The notes: generated from the sequence alone by a model not told the origin. 64,000 nucleotides of DNA from Luteithermobacter gelatinilyticus (GCF_005849285.1 NZ_CP040517.1:2858501-2922500), one strand, 5' to 3'. Shown: positions 35,771 to 44,806, counted from the stretch's first letter. Made by a program: numbers and translations.

Positions 35771-37450
35771 TCATGACATCACGGTCAGATGGGGCGGGAA
35801 GGTAACTCGGGCCGTCGTCCCTTTGTTCGGGAGGCTCTCCAGGAAAAGTTCGCCCCCCTGCAATTCCACAAACGCCTTGACCAGGGGCAATCCCAGTCCT
35901 GTGCCCTGGTAACTGCGGGTCAGATAGGATTCAATCTGACCAAAAGGCTCAAGCGCCACCTTGATCTCTTCCGCCGACATGCCGATCCCCGTATCGGAAA
36001 CGGAAATGGTCATCCCGGCCCCTTCATCGTAAACCGCCCTGATCTTTACGTGCCCGCCGGGGGGCGTGTATTTGATGGCGTTGACCAGAAGGTTGATCAT
36101 CACCTGTTTCATCAATCTCTCATCAGCCACCAGACCAGGCAACGGCTCCGCCACATCACTTTCCACCGTCAGGTTTTTTTGCTGCGCCGTTTCCTTGGTC
36201 AACCGGATCACCTGGGGCACCAGCTCATCAATCCAAACCGTCTCCTCATGCACGTCGAACTTGCCGGCTTCCACCTTCGACAGATCAAGGATATCATTGA
36301 TAATCTGTAAGAGATGAATGCCGCTTTCATTGATGTCGCGGGCATATTCGGCATATTTTTCGGGGCCGATTTTATTATGGGCCGGGTTTTTGAGAATGTC
36401 GGAAAAGCCGATAATCGCATTAAGCGGCGTTCTCAGCTCATGGGACATCTGCGCCAGAAACTTCGATTTCGCCCGGTTGGCCTTTTCCGCCTGAAACAAG
36501 GCCCGCTCCAGCCGCGCCTGGATGTCATACCGGTCTATCAGGAACCTGATTCGCTGCGCGGTGAATAAAGCCACCACCACAATCAGAAAAATTCCCGATC
36601 CCCAGATCCCCAGGCTCACCTGGCGGGACGCAGCCAGCGCCGAAATATGCGGCAACGGCGTAGCGATTTCCCATGTGCCTCCCGCAACCTGGATGGGCAG
36701 GGCGATCTTCTCCTGAAAAAAAATTTCGGGATCTCCGTAAAAAACGTCTCCCTCGGGCCCGAGACCATCCGCCCCCCGCAACGCCACAGGCATCTCCAAC
36801 GTTTCCAGGCCCACATCCCTAAACAACTGATCCACATCCAACCGGGCACTGACCACCCCCCAGAACGCCCCGGCCCTGTGCTCCGCCGGTATGACGTTGG
36901 AAGCCAGATAAACCGGCGCCCGGGCAAAGAGAAACCCGCCACCCTGAATGGATTTTACCGGACCGGCAAGAATCATTTTTCCGCTATCCCGCGCCCGGAT
37001 CACGGCATCTACCTGATGTGGCAGCTCCTGATAGCGTTTGCCCAACACCATCCGGTTTTCCTCTAGCGGATAGACATAGCGGATTACCATGTCCGGGGCG
37101 GCGCCGATGCTGCGAATGTGGGATTCCTGGCGAAAAAGATACCGGCAATAGGCATCAAACTCTTCCGCATCCAGGTCCGGACGCACCGCGATATATGACG
37201 CCAGCGCCCCCAACTGATAAAAATCCTTCACCAGCTGATATTCAATTCGATACTGAATCATAGACAGGTCATTAAGGATTTTCAGGCGGGTTTCCCGTCG
37301 GGTATTTTCCTGGACAATCCGGCTCACAACCAGCGCGGCAGCCAAAATACATACGATCAGAATCAGGCCAAAGCCCAGATGCATCAGAATTTGCCGGCTT
37401 TTTTCAGTCCTGGCCAGCCGGGAAAATATTTCTGGCATCCTGTATCCCAT
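35771..37450 (-). CDS. Sensor histidine kinase with periplasmic CHASE-like domain
   Basis: 559 aa. Membrane helices at about 22-45 and 280-298 enclose a periplasmic sensor of about 230 residues that resembles a CHASE domain (YCRYLFRQESHIRSIGAAPD, GPVKSIQGGGFLFARAPVY). The cytoplasmic part has a HisKA domain with H337 in MSHELRTPLN and an HATPase domain (N457 region NLLVNAIKYTP, DTGIGM at 486, GTGLGLPLV at 516). No receiver domain and no response regulator gene is adjacent, so it is an orphan and may feed an Hpt phosphorelay. Ligand unknown. Located between tRNA-Pro and msrA, flanked on both sides by palindromic repeats. Confidence 0.92.
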   Translation of the reverse strand: MGYRMPEIFSRLARTEKSRQILMHLGFGLILIVCILAAALVVSRIVQENTRRETRLKILNDLSMIQYRIEYQLVKDFYQLGALASYIAVRPDLDAEEFDAYCRYLFRQESHIRSIGAAPDMVIRYVYPLEENRMVLGKRYQELPHQVDAVIRARDSGKMILAGPVKSIQGGGFLFARAPVYLASNVIPAEHRAGAFWGVVSARLDVDQLFRDVGLETLEMPVALRGADGLGPEGDVFYGDPEIFFQEKIALPIQVAGGTWEIATPLPHISALAASRQVSLGIWGSGIFLIVVVALFTAQRIRFLIDRYDIQARLERALFQAEKANRAKSKFLAQMSHELRTPLNAIIGFSDILKNPAHNKIGPEKYAEYARDINESGIHLLQIINDILDLSKVEAGKFDVHEETVWIDELVPQVIRLTKETAQQKNLTVESDVAEPLPGLVADERLMKQVMINLLVNAIKYTPPGGHVKIRAVYDEGAGMTISVSDTGIGMSAEEIKVALEPFGQIESYLTRSYQGTGLGLPLVKAFVELQGGELFLESLPNKGTTARVTFPPHLTVMS

Positions 37451-37545
37451 GCGGAAACAATCCCTTCATTATTACAGAAAGTATAAAGACGGCATGTTTA
37501 AGATTTTCTTACAATGTCTTTATGCAATATCTTTGCACCCTATAA

Positions 37546-37583
37546 TAGAATGAGTTGAGCCAACCTATTCACAATTCACTCTA
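37546..37583. repeat. TAGAGTGAATTG palindromic repeat, inverted copy
   Basis: Well-preserved arm CAATTCACTCTA with CAACCTATTCA before it, and a degenerate other arm TAGAATGAGTTG. It is joined by a 7-nt spacer to element X. Confidence 0.85.
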
Positions 37584-37590
37584 GTCTTGT

Positions 37591-37673
37591 GACTCTGAGA
37601 TTCGTATCATATTTGTAGCAGGCTATTCGAATTTCAGAGTCAACAAGAAGACTGGTTAATTATTTGACTCTAG
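37591..37673 (+). repeat. Palindromic element X, copy A
   Basis: GACTCTGAGATTCG and CGAATTTCAGAGTC form the arms of a roughly 52-bp palindrome, followed by about 31 bp ending GACTCTAG. The other copy (53136-53218, inverted) differs at two positions by eye. Confidence 0.9.
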
Positions 37674-37747
37674 TGTGGTTTCTGAATTTGAAGTTCCTAA
37701 GTCATATGACATAATCAATAACAGGAACTTCAATTTCACCACACTAG
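37670..37747 (+). repeat. Palindromic element Y, copy A (empty IS site)
   Basis: CTAGTGTGGT at one end and ACCACACTAG at the other, with inner arms GAAGTTCCT/AGGAACTTC around a centre containing GTCATATGAC. The second copy (52182-52259, inverted) differs at one position. Here X runs straight into Y through a single CTAG, the state before IS insertion. Confidence 0.9.
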
Positions 37748-37773
37748 CGCACCTGGCAGGTTCTATCCCTGCC

Positions 37774-38250
37774 TCAGTGACAGGCAATGGTGATTCCGCG
37801 TTTTTCCAGATATTTCTGATGATAGTCTTCCGCCGGCCAGAACGTGCCGGCAGGTACAATTTCGGTCACCACGGGATTGTTCCAGCGCCCGGAACGATCG
37901 GCTTTTTCCCGCGATGCTTCGGCAAGGCGTTTTTGGGTATCGTCCAGATAAAAGATGGCGGAACGGTATTGCGACCCCACATCCGGCCCCTGGCGATGAT
38001 AGGTGGTGGGATCATGAAAGTCCCAGAACTTTTCCAGCAGGTCTTCATAGCTGATGACCGCGGGATCAAAGGTAACTTCCACGGCTTCCGCATGGCCCGT
38101 TGTATCGGCGCAAACATCCTCATAGGTCGGATTGTCATAATGACCGCCAATGTAACCGACCCGTGTGGCCACAACCCCCTCGACCTTGCTGAAGTTCAAT
38201 TCCACGCCCCAGAAACAGCCCGCGGCAAAAATTGCTCTTTCTTCTTTCAT
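37774..38250 (-). CDS. msrA: Peptide-methionine (S)-S-oxide reductase
   Basis: 158 aa, cytosolic. Repairs oxidised methionine (S-sulfoxide form) in proteins. The catalytic cysteine is C12 in FAAGCFWGVE; other signatures are GYIGGHYDNPTYEDVC, TGHAEAVEV, FWDFHDPTT and GSQYRSAIFY. The recycling cysteines of longer MsrA forms are not clearly present apart from the terminal IACH. Ribosome site AGGAGAAGG. Element Y copy A lies 26 nt beyond its stop. Confidence 0.96.
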   Translation of the reverse strand: MKEERAIFAAGCFWGVELNFSKVEGVVATRVGYIGGHYDNPTYEDVCADTTGHAEAVEVTFDPAVISYEDLLEKFWDFHDPTTYHRQGPDVGSQYRSAIFYLDDTQKRLAEASREKADRSGRWNNPVVTEIVPAGTFWPAEDYHQKYLEKRGITIACH

Positions 38251-38408
38251 GGTGCCTTCTCCTGGATATATTCTATTTTTTATTAATTATTAATAAGTTG
38301 TAGAGCTTTTTAGAATTTATAAATTTTTTCTTGTTTTTAGTGGCCCAAGCCCCTATTTATCATAAAGAATATTTAACATTGGAAGTGTGTTATTTCCTGT
38401 GGACGCTT

Positions 38409-38433
38409 TGCGGACAGGTTTCGTCTGTCCGCA
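38409..38433. promoter_or_regulatory. Perfect inverted repeat upstream of a peroxidase gene
   Basis: TGCGGACAG-GTTTCGT-CTGTCCGCA has 9-bp perfect arms, 50 bp before the di-haem peroxidase start. Operator or leader hairpin; the msrA-peroxidase gap (38251-38483) is otherwise AT-rich promoter DNA. Confidence 0.5.
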
Positions 38434-38483
38434 TGCTTCCCGCATACCTCCAATGGTCGAATATATAGTGTAAGGTATTGATC

Positions 38484-39536
38484 ATGAAACTCACCAGATT
38501 ATTTTTCTTCTTTCTGACATATCTGACGGTATTTTTAACCGCCTTTAGCGTCCAGGCCGATGATCTGCTGCGTGAAGCCCGGGACTATTTTTCCCCGCTG
38601 CCGGAAAAAGCCCCCGCCCGCCCCGATAACCCAATTACGCCGGAAAAAGTGGCGCTGGGGAAAATGCTGTATTTTGAGCCGCGTCTGTCAAAAAGTTGGG
38701 TCTTCAGCTGCAACAGCTGCCATAACGTGGCCACGGCCGGCGTGGATATGCGCCCCAAATCCATCGGCCATCGCTGGCAGCTTGGCGGTCGCAATTCCCC
38801 GACCGTTCTGAACGCCGTCTTTAACGAAAGCCAGTTCTGGGACGGGCGTGCCGAAACCCTTGAGGAACAGGCAAAGGGGCCGATCACCAATCCGGTGGAA
38901 ATGGCCCATAGCGAAGAGATGGCGGTGAAAACTCTGTCCGCAATTCCGGCTTATGTGGAGCGGTTTAAGGCGGCGTTCCCGGACGAACAGAACCCGCTCA
39001 CCTATACCAATGCGGCCAAGGCCATTGCCGCCTTTGAAGCGGCCGAACTGCGCACCCCCGATGCGCCTTTTGATCAATATCTGAAAGGGGATACAAACGC
39101 TCTCACCGCGCAACAAAAGCGCGGCCTCAGGGCGTTCATGGATTATGGCTGCACCGCTTGTCATTCCGGGGTCAATCTGGGCGGCAACGGGTTCTTCCGG
39201 TTCGGCGTCTTCAACCTGCCGGATGAACAGGTTCTGCCGCGAAACGACAAGGGGCTCCAGGACCTCACTGGTGACGAGGCCGACGCCTATGTGTTCCGGA
39301 CCCCCACCCTGCGCAATGTGGCGCTTACTGCCCCCTATTTCCATTCCGGCGCCGTATGGGACCTGGGGGAAGCCGTGCGCATTATGGCCGAAAGTCAGTT
39401 GGGCGAAACCCTGACCAACAATGAGGTGGCCGATATTGTGGCTTTTCTGGAAAGCCTGACCGGCAAGCAGCCGGAAATCGCCCTGCCGGTTCTTCCGATC
39501 GGTCCGGCCACCATGAATAAACCCGATGAAGGCTAA
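38484..39536 (+). CDS. Di-haem cytochrome c peroxidase
   Basis: 350 aa periplasmic enzyme. Signal peptide 1-25 (LFFFFLTYLTVFLTAFSVQA). Two haem-binding motifs: CNSCH (76-80) and CTACH (223-227). Family segments are GLGKMLYFEPRLS-like VALGKMLYFEPRLS, ALxFWDGRAETLEEQA (seen as FWDGRAETLEEQA), NPVEM and FRTPTLRNVALTAPYFHSGA. It reduces hydrogen peroxide with electrons from small cytochromes. It stands next to msrA, so the two may form an oxidative-damage pair, although they are divergent. ATG 38484 follows AAGG. Confidence 0.94.
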   Translation: MKLTRLFFFFLTYLTVFLTAFSVQADDLLREARDYFSPLPEKAPARPDNPITPEKVALGKMLYFEPRLSKSWVFSCNSCHNVATAGVDMRPKSIGHRWQLGGRNSPTVLNAVFNESQFWDGRAETLEEQAKGPITNPVEMAHSEEMAVKTLSAIPAYVERFKAAFPDEQNPLTYTNAAKAIAAFEAAELRTPDAPFDQYLKGDTNALTAQQKRGLRAFMDYGCTACHSGVNLGGNGFFRFGVFNLPDEQVLPRNDKGLQDLTGDEADAYVFRTPTLRNVALTAPYFHSGAVWDLGEAVRIMAESQLGETLTNNEVADIVAFLESLTGKQPEIALPVLPIGPATMNKPDEG

Positions 39537-39569
39537 CCAGAACTTGCCAAATTAGAGCTTATCAGGGCG

Positions 39570-39612
39570 GGAGCCTTCCGGACTCCGTTTCCAGGACTCT
39601 CCGGAAAGCTCC
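39570..39612 (+). terminator. Hairpin downstream of the peroxidase gene
   Basis: GGAGCCTTCCGGA pairs with TCCGGAAAGCTCC (12 of 13 positions), with a 17-nt loop. A second hairpin follows at 39621; together they probably end the transcript. Confidence 0.5.
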
Positions 39613-39620
39613 AAAACAAA

Positions 39621-39642
39621 GAGGGAGCCATTTGGCTCCCTC
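39621..39642 (+). terminator. Terminator-like hairpin
   Basis: GAGGGAGCC-ATTT-GGCTCCCTC, a perfect 9-bp stem, without a clear T-run after it. Confidence 0.55.
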
Positions 39643-39669
39643 TGCGTTAACCGCTTCTAAAATACATTG

Positions 39670-39985
39670 CGAATTGATGACCGCGTCATCTGCCATGTTT
39701 TAGGTTCTCATCCGGATATATCCGGATAGCCTACATCATCGCGATCTTCCGAAGCCCCCTTCCGCCGCCCCCGCGCAGGCGGGAGCCCAAAGTCTTTGGT
39801 GATGGCTGGATTGCCGCCTTCGCGGCAATGACGAAGGAGAAGCGGCAAGGACAATGAAGGGGAATCAACGTCATCGCGACCCCCGGAAGGGGGACGACGA
39901 TCCACAAAGGTATATGGCTTGCTTCATCGCTGGCGCTCACTCGCCATGACGTGTCCATCTTCATCACAATTCACACGAGACCTTA
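39670..39985. repeat. Cluster of dispersed intergenic repeats
   Basis: It contains GAATTGATGACCGCGTCAT (39671-39689, shared with 35736-35755), the hairpin modules CCCGCGCAGGCGGGAG and GGATTGCCGCCTTCGCGGCA ending at 39832 (shared with 9341-9506), and an inverted copy of the 3267-3340 block at 39905-39985. No gene is seen between 39643 and 40003. Confidence 0.8.
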
Positions 39986-40003
39986 TCCCTCAGGCGCCTC
40001 GCC

Positions 40004-41389
40004 TCAGCGCCGTTGAAGTTTGTCGATATAATATCCCTGGAACATGTGAATGCCGATTTCCTGGCCGAAATGAACGGCTTGCTCGCTATCACAATGGCAG
40101 AAAATCAACCGCATTTTGCCATGCAGCTTCAGGGCCTCGATCACCTTGAGCCGTTCAACATCCTGCACCATGGCCGGATACGCCTTGGACCAGCGAATTT
40201 TCAGAAAATCCACATTCAGCAGCTTCCGGTCCAGAACACAAACCGATTGCAGGTCCATGGCGTCAATGGACATCTTGCAGCCCTGCGCAGCCAATTTCCT
40301 CTGCGCCTCGTAATAGGCGCCGATGTCGGAAAGCACATCAAACAGTTTCATTTCCAGAATCAGCGGCTGGGAAGAAACCTGTTTATACTCCTGAATAAAG
40401 CTGTCAAAGGACGGGGACAGAACGGTGTCCACATTGATGTTGATGCTTTTAACAGTAGTAAAATCCCTAATCTGACTGATCAGCGCCTGTTGCAACTTGA
40501 TATCAAAGGTGCGGGTCAACCGCTGAAACAGCCATTTGTCCGCATGCAGGTCATATCCTGGCAGAATGGTGTTTTTGATTTCGTCTACGGAAATGAAAAT
40601 TTCCGTAAAAACCGGTTGCGGCGGGGCATTCCCCACAATGACGCAGGCATCCTGACGGCCGATCAGACGGCTGATGTCCATATTCTGCAAGCCGCGCTCC
40701 AGCTTGTCCAGCTCCAAGGGGCCCATGGGCGGCACCTCCGGTTGCCGCAGAAGCGGGTTATATAATGGGCGGGTCGTGGCGGTTTTCCTGTCTTTCCCGG
40801 CCAAGGAAGCGCCCCCCTCAACGGTTTTCTGAGGCATAGCATGGGCGTTGACCTTCTTATCCAGCTTCTCCACCAGTTTCTTAAGGCTCGGCAACGCGCC
40901 CCCGGCCGGTTTCGGCGCGTCAGATTCCTCCGCGTTAGGAGAGCTGCCTTCTTCGCTCTTCAGGGTTTCCACCTTGCCTAGAAAGGCGGTAAAATCCTTT
41001 TCCAGATCATACCAGTCACATAATTCCTCGTCCCGGCCGGCATCCAGATATTGTTGTAATACCGGCGACTCCTTGACCGCCCGGCGGGCTTCCAGCACGG
41101 CCCGATCCAAAGCCGTCACACTGGCGTTTTTGCAGACAAAAAACAGATCAAAATTACCGAGCCAGAACAGGCGGCCATCATTTTTGTGGACCAAACTATT
41201 AAAGGCCGTGGCGATTTTCCGGCGGTGAACGGGTTGTTTGTGCAGGCGGTCCAGCAGCGAAAAATGCAAATGCAGCGCCCGAAAGCCTTTGGGGTGACGG
41301 CGCAAGGATCGGGCATAGCTGTACAGATCGTCAACCTGAGACGGCGGGGCCGAGCTTTCCGCGTATAGAGACCTTTTTTCAGATTGCAT
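40004..41389 (-). CDS. Degenerate GGDEF/EAL-like cytosolic protein
   Basis: 461 aa with no membrane segment. Residues about 225-458 follow the EAL fold (ININVDTVLSPSFDSF, QPLILEMKLFDVL, FLKIRW, ending in IHMFQGYYID), but the catalytic motifs are missing: no EAL triplet, and DDFG is replaced by SIDAMD. Residues about 30-110 look like a worn GGDEF-like domain (GNFDLFFV at 77-84 in the position of the signature). A charged, proline-rich linker (150-220) joins them. It should not make or degrade c-di-GMP but could bind it, like the cytoplasmic part of LapD. It lies 98 bp downstream of a LapG-like protease gene on the same strand. Confidence 0.7.
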   Translation of the reverse strand: MQSEKRSLYAESSAPPSQVDDLYSYARSLRRHPKGFRALHLHFSLLDRLHKQPVHRRKIATAFNSLVHKNDGRLFWLGNFDLFFVCKNASVTALDRAVLEARRAVKESPVLQQYLDAGRDEELCDWYDLEKDFTAFLGKVETLKSEEGSSPNAEESDAPKPAGGALPSLKKLVEKLDKKVNAHAMPQKTVEGGASLAGKDRKTATTRPLYNPLLRQPEVPPMGPLELDKLERGLQNMDISRLIGRQDACVIVGNAPPQPVFTEIFISVDEIKNTILPGYDLHADKWLFQRLTRTFDIKLQQALISQIRDFTTVKSININVDTVLSPSFDSFIQEYKQVSSQPLILEMKLFDVLSDIGAYYEAQRKLAAQGCKMSIDAMDLQSVCVLDRKLLNVDFLKIRWSKAYPAMVQDVERLKVIEALKLHGKMRLIFCHCDSEQAVHFGQEIGIHMFQGYYIDKLQRR

Positions 41390-41487
41390 GCCTGAACGCT
41401 ATCCGAGCTTCGCTGATGAGTGTATCTTTTTGCCGTATCATGCCCAATATCATATCGGGGCAATGGTTAAAATTTAGTATTAATTTT

Positions 41488-42198
41488 TTACATCTTGTGC
41501 AGCCACCAGGCCGTTTCGTTGATGGAATAAAATGGCCGGTAATGGACCACCGCCTGAGCGCGCACCACGTAGGGGATCTGGTTATCCAGAACCCAGGCGG
41601 TCTTGCCCTCATATACCACTAGCACCGCATGCGCCACATCCAGATTGGTATCCTGGACCACCACAATCCGCATATTTTCCGGCGGGATGCCCAGCTCCTT
41701 CAGAGAATAATATTTGGCAATGGCGTAATCCTCGCAATCCCCGTCCTTGGTGAAAAACTGCCTTAAAGTGGCCCAATAGTCCTTGACCCCCCAGTTGACA
41801 ATGTCGGTGATATAGGGGGCCCGGTTCATATAACGGTTCACCTCATCCAGCTGCGTGGCGAAATCCTGCCCCTTAAGTGCTGCGATCAAATCCTTCCACT
41901 CATCCACCGGACACCGGAAATTGGCCGTAACCCGACAGGGCCCTTTGCGCCGGGCGCCAGGGCGGGTTTCTTCAGCATGTCGTTCGACCATGCTGTTCCA
42001 TTTCTTGAAGGCGGATAGCTGGGTGCTGCGCACCTCCCGGGACCCAAACAGCCCCGTCTCTTGGGCCACGGCGCGGGAACTGCCGGAACCGACCAGAACA
42101 AGACCCAGTGCCACAACAAAACACGGAATCACAACCCGGGAAATCATCACCAGAAAACGACGGAAACAATATCCAGAAGACATCACCCCCAAAGACAT
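41488..42198 (-). CDS. Periplasmic transglutaminase-like cysteine protease (LapG/BTLCP family)
   Basis: 236 aa from ATG 42198, after GGGGAGGGG. Signal peptide or anchor at about 18-46 (VVIPCFVVALGLVLVGSGSS). The catalytic triad is complete: C155 in DGDCEDYA, H190 in DVAHAVL, D205 in WVLDNQ, and the DGDCED stretch also carries the acidic residues used for calcium in LapG. LapG of Pseudomonas cleaves a large surface adhesin and is held back by the c-di-GMP receptor LapD. Here a degenerate EAL-like gene follows on the same strand, and a membrane protein with a degenerate HD-GYP domain is divergent. The adhesin substrate is not in the window. Confidence 0.85.
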   Translation of the reverse strand: MSLGVMSSGYCFRRFLVMISRVVIPCFVVALGLVLVGSGSSRAVAQETGLFGSREVRSTQLSAFKKWNSMVERHAEETRPGARRKGPCRVTANFRCPVDEWKDLIAALKGQDFATQLDEVNRYMNRAPYITDIVNWGVKDYWATLRQFFTKDGDCEDYAIAKYYSLKELGIPPENMRIVVVQDTNLDVAHAVLVVYEGKTAWVLDNQIPYVVRAQAVVHYRPFYSINETAWWLHKM

Positions 42199-42556
42199 CT
42201 GGCGGCCCCTCCCCCAACCTGTTCCGGCTCCTGAGGCCGGGGGCAAAGGGCTTGTCCATCCCGACCGAGACTCCCCCCTCCCATTATCAATGCAGATCCC
42301 CACCTGATTTCTAAACATCAACAGGTCCTAATAAAAAACTTTATTTATTAATAACTTGCAACACTATAATATCATGGACGATAATCAGTAAATATCTTCC
42401 GAGCGGACCGGGAACCTTTTTTAAACTTCTTATGAGTATGATATTGATTATAGGCAGAGGATGGTTACCGCTTTCTTAATTTTCAGAAAGCGCACCGTGT
42501 TAAAGGACCAATAAGCTTTTAAAAAAACACAAACAGGTCTCAGAGGGCTGGATATA

Positions 42557-44767
42557 ATGGCGGACTTTTCCCCCTGGAAAATCAGAAGCGCAGGCGCCGT
42601 AATTGCCGTGCTGGTCCTGGCAGCGGCGGTAGCCGCCATGATCTTTGCGCTCAAACTCGCAGACGCGGAAAAGACCCGGGATGAAATCACCTGGCAACAG
42701 CAGATGTCGGTGATCGTGGCCGGCCGGGAAGCCGCCATTGAAGACTGGCTGGAAGAACAGACCACGGCGCTGTCGCGACTGGCGGATAACGCGGCCTTAC
42801 GCATTTATCTTGCCCATGTGATTGAAGACAACGCCCCGACAGGTGAGAAGAACGAAGAGGCGCTGGCGCAAATGGTCTATCTGGAAAATCAGCTTCTCGC
42901 CCACGCCCAGCGTTACGGATACGCCCCTTCCCGCCCGGAAGGCATCGCCGACATCGGGGCCAGTCTCGATACCGTGCCCACGGCGGGGCTGGCGCTGACC
43001 ACCCCTGAAGGGCAGCTTTTGGTTTCCACGCCGGCCATGCCCCCGGTAACCCGCCCCATTGCCGCGTATCTGGAAGCCGGGGCCGGCAGCGATCCCATAA
43101 TATACGGCCCCTATCCGGGGGCCACCGGCGCCCCCCAGATTGCCTTTGTCACGCCGGTGTTCGGGGTTCAAGAGGATGAAACCGGCCTGGCTCTAGGGGT
43201 ATTGGTGGGCATCAAGATTTTGGACCAGTCATTCTACAAGAAACTGCACCAACCCGGCGACATGGCACGCACGGCAAAAAGTTACCTGATCCGTCGCAAC
43301 AACGGGATTATTGAATATCTTTCGCCAATCGAAAGAAGCAATGGCGACCGACACGCCCCACTGACCCTGCTGATGGACGAAAATACCCCGTCTTTGATCG
43401 CGGCCGAGGTCAGTAAAAATCCGGGAAGTTTTGTCCAGGGGCTGGATTATGACGGCAGGAAAGTCATGGCCACCGGCCGGCACATTCAGGGCACGGACTG
43501 GACCCTGGTGCGCAGCGTTGAAGCAAAGGAAATCCTCGGCCAGGTGGAAGAACGCCGGCGCAACATCATCTGGATTTCCGGTCTGATTATTGTGACGGTG
43601 GCGGTATTGTTGCTGTTGATCTGGCGGCATGGTGTATCCGTCCGGGTCAGCGAAGCGGCCAAACGCCAACGCGCCCTGACAGCTAAATTTGAAAAGCTGA
43701 GCCATTTTATGGAAGTGGTCACCGACAGCCAGCCCACGTCGATCACGGCAGTGGATGAAAACGGTCAGTACACATTCGCCAACCGGCAAGCGGAAAAGGA
43801 GCTGGGGCTGATGCGCAATGACATTGTGGGGCAGCCGGTGAAGAAAATCCTGGATCCGGCCCTGGCCCGCGAAACCCTTTCTCATGTGCAAGAAGTTCTG
43901 GATGAAGGCCAACCCGTTTCCCGCCTTGAGACCCAGGAAGAAAACCGGACGACGGTCAAGGCCGATTATCTGCCGTTGATGGTGGGACCGGAAAAAGGAG
44001 TGTTGATCGTGCGGGAAGATATTTCCCTGCTGGTGCGCGAACGGGAACGACGGGAACAGGCATTGAAAAACCTGGTGCAGACCCTGACCATGATCATTGA
44101 CCGGCGCGATCCTTACAGCGCCAGGCATTCCACCCGGGTCAGCCAGGTGGCCCGGACCCTGGCCCGGGAAATGGAATGTGACGAAATTACCGTGGAGACC
44201 GCAGAAATTGCCGGGGCGCTGATGAATCTGGGAAAGATTCTCGTGCCGCGGGAAGTGCTGACACGACCGGGGGAACTATCTTCGGAAGAGCTGATCACAG
44301 TACGCGAAAGCATTCAGAAAAGCGCCGATATGCTGGAAGGGCTGGAATTTGAGGGGCCGGTGGTTGAAACCCTGCGCCAAATCCGGGCCCACTGGGACGG
44401 CAGCGGCAGCCCTGCCGGCCTTAGCGGTGAAGACATCCTGCTGCCGGCCCGAATTATTGCCGTGGCCAATGCCTTTGTGGCCATGGTCAGCGCCCGGGCC
44501 CATCGGCCGGGCCTGGACATGGAAGAGGCCGCCATGATTCTAATGAATGATGCGGACAGAATTTATGACCGGCGGCCGGTGGCCGCACTGCTGAATTATC
44601 TTGAAAACAAAGGCGGGCTTGAGGCCTGGAAAAGTTTTGGCCAGCCTCCCGAATCGCCTGCTTCGGCGCCCCATGCCCAAGAAAAACGGCAGAAGGCTGA
44701 AGAACAGGGCATAGAAAATACCTCCCCCGCACCCAAAGGGCCCGGAAAGGATCCCGAAACCGGGTAA
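42557..44767 (+). CDS. Membrane receptor: periplasmic sensor, PAS and degenerate HD-GYP domain
   Basis: 736 aa. Membrane helices at 12-33 and 337-356 bracket a 300-residue periplasmic Cache-like sensor. A PAS domain follows (about 385-490) and then an HD-GYP-like domain (505-680). H524 of RHSTRVSQVA is kept, but the HD pair is replaced by M556-N557 (ALMNLGKI), GYP reads GSP (617-619), and the later metal-ligand positions are also changed (VANAFVAM for the usual VAD). Phosphodiesterase activity is therefore unlikely; a sensory or c-di-GMP-binding role is more plausible. The C-terminal 60 residues are disordered (A/P/E/K rich). Divergent from the LapG-like gene across 358 bp, which hold only AT-rich promoter DNA. 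Confidence 0.8.
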   Translation: MADFSPWKIRSAGAVIAVLVLAAAVAAMIFALKLADAEKTRDEITWQQQMSVIVAGREAAIEDWLEEQTTALSRLADNAALRIYLAHVIEDNAPTGEKNEEALAQMVYLENQLLAHAQRYGYAPSRPEGIADIGASLDTVPTAGLALTTPEGQLLVSTPAMPPVTRPIAAYLEAGAGSDPIIYGPYPGATGAPQIAFVTPVFGVQEDETGLALGVLVGIKILDQSFYKKLHQPGDMARTAKSYLIRRNNGIIEYLSPIERSNGDRHAPLTLLMDENTPSLIAAEVSKNPGSFVQGLDYDGRKVMATGRHIQGTDWTLVRSVEAKEILGQVEERRRNIIWISGLIIVTVAVLLLLIWRHGVSVRVSEAAKRQRALTAKFEKLSHFMEVVTDSQPTSITAVDENGQYTFANRQAEKELGLMRNDIVGQPVKKILDPALARETLSHVQEVLDEGQPVSRLETQEENRTTVKADYLPLMVGPEKGVLIVREDISLLVRERERREQALKNLVQTLTMIIDRRDPYSARHSTRVSQVARTLAREMECDEITVETAEIAGALMNLGKILVPREVLTRPGELSSEELITVRESIQKSADMLEGLEFEGPVVETLRQIRAHWDGSGSPAGLSGEDILLPARIIAVANAFVAMVSARAHRPGLDMEEAAMILMNDADRIYDRRPVAALLNYLENKGGLEAWKSFGQPPESPASAPHAQEKRQKAEEQGIENTSPAPKGPGKDPETG

Positions 44768-44806
44768 AACGCCAGATAACCAGATAAATTGTTCAGAGAG
44801 GAAAGC

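Noticed and set aside
37675-38286. Open frame across element Y and antisense to msrA (MVSEFEVPKSYD...)
   Set aside because: The start lies in element Y and the rest is antisense to msrA; the same start recurs at 52254 only because Y is duplicated.
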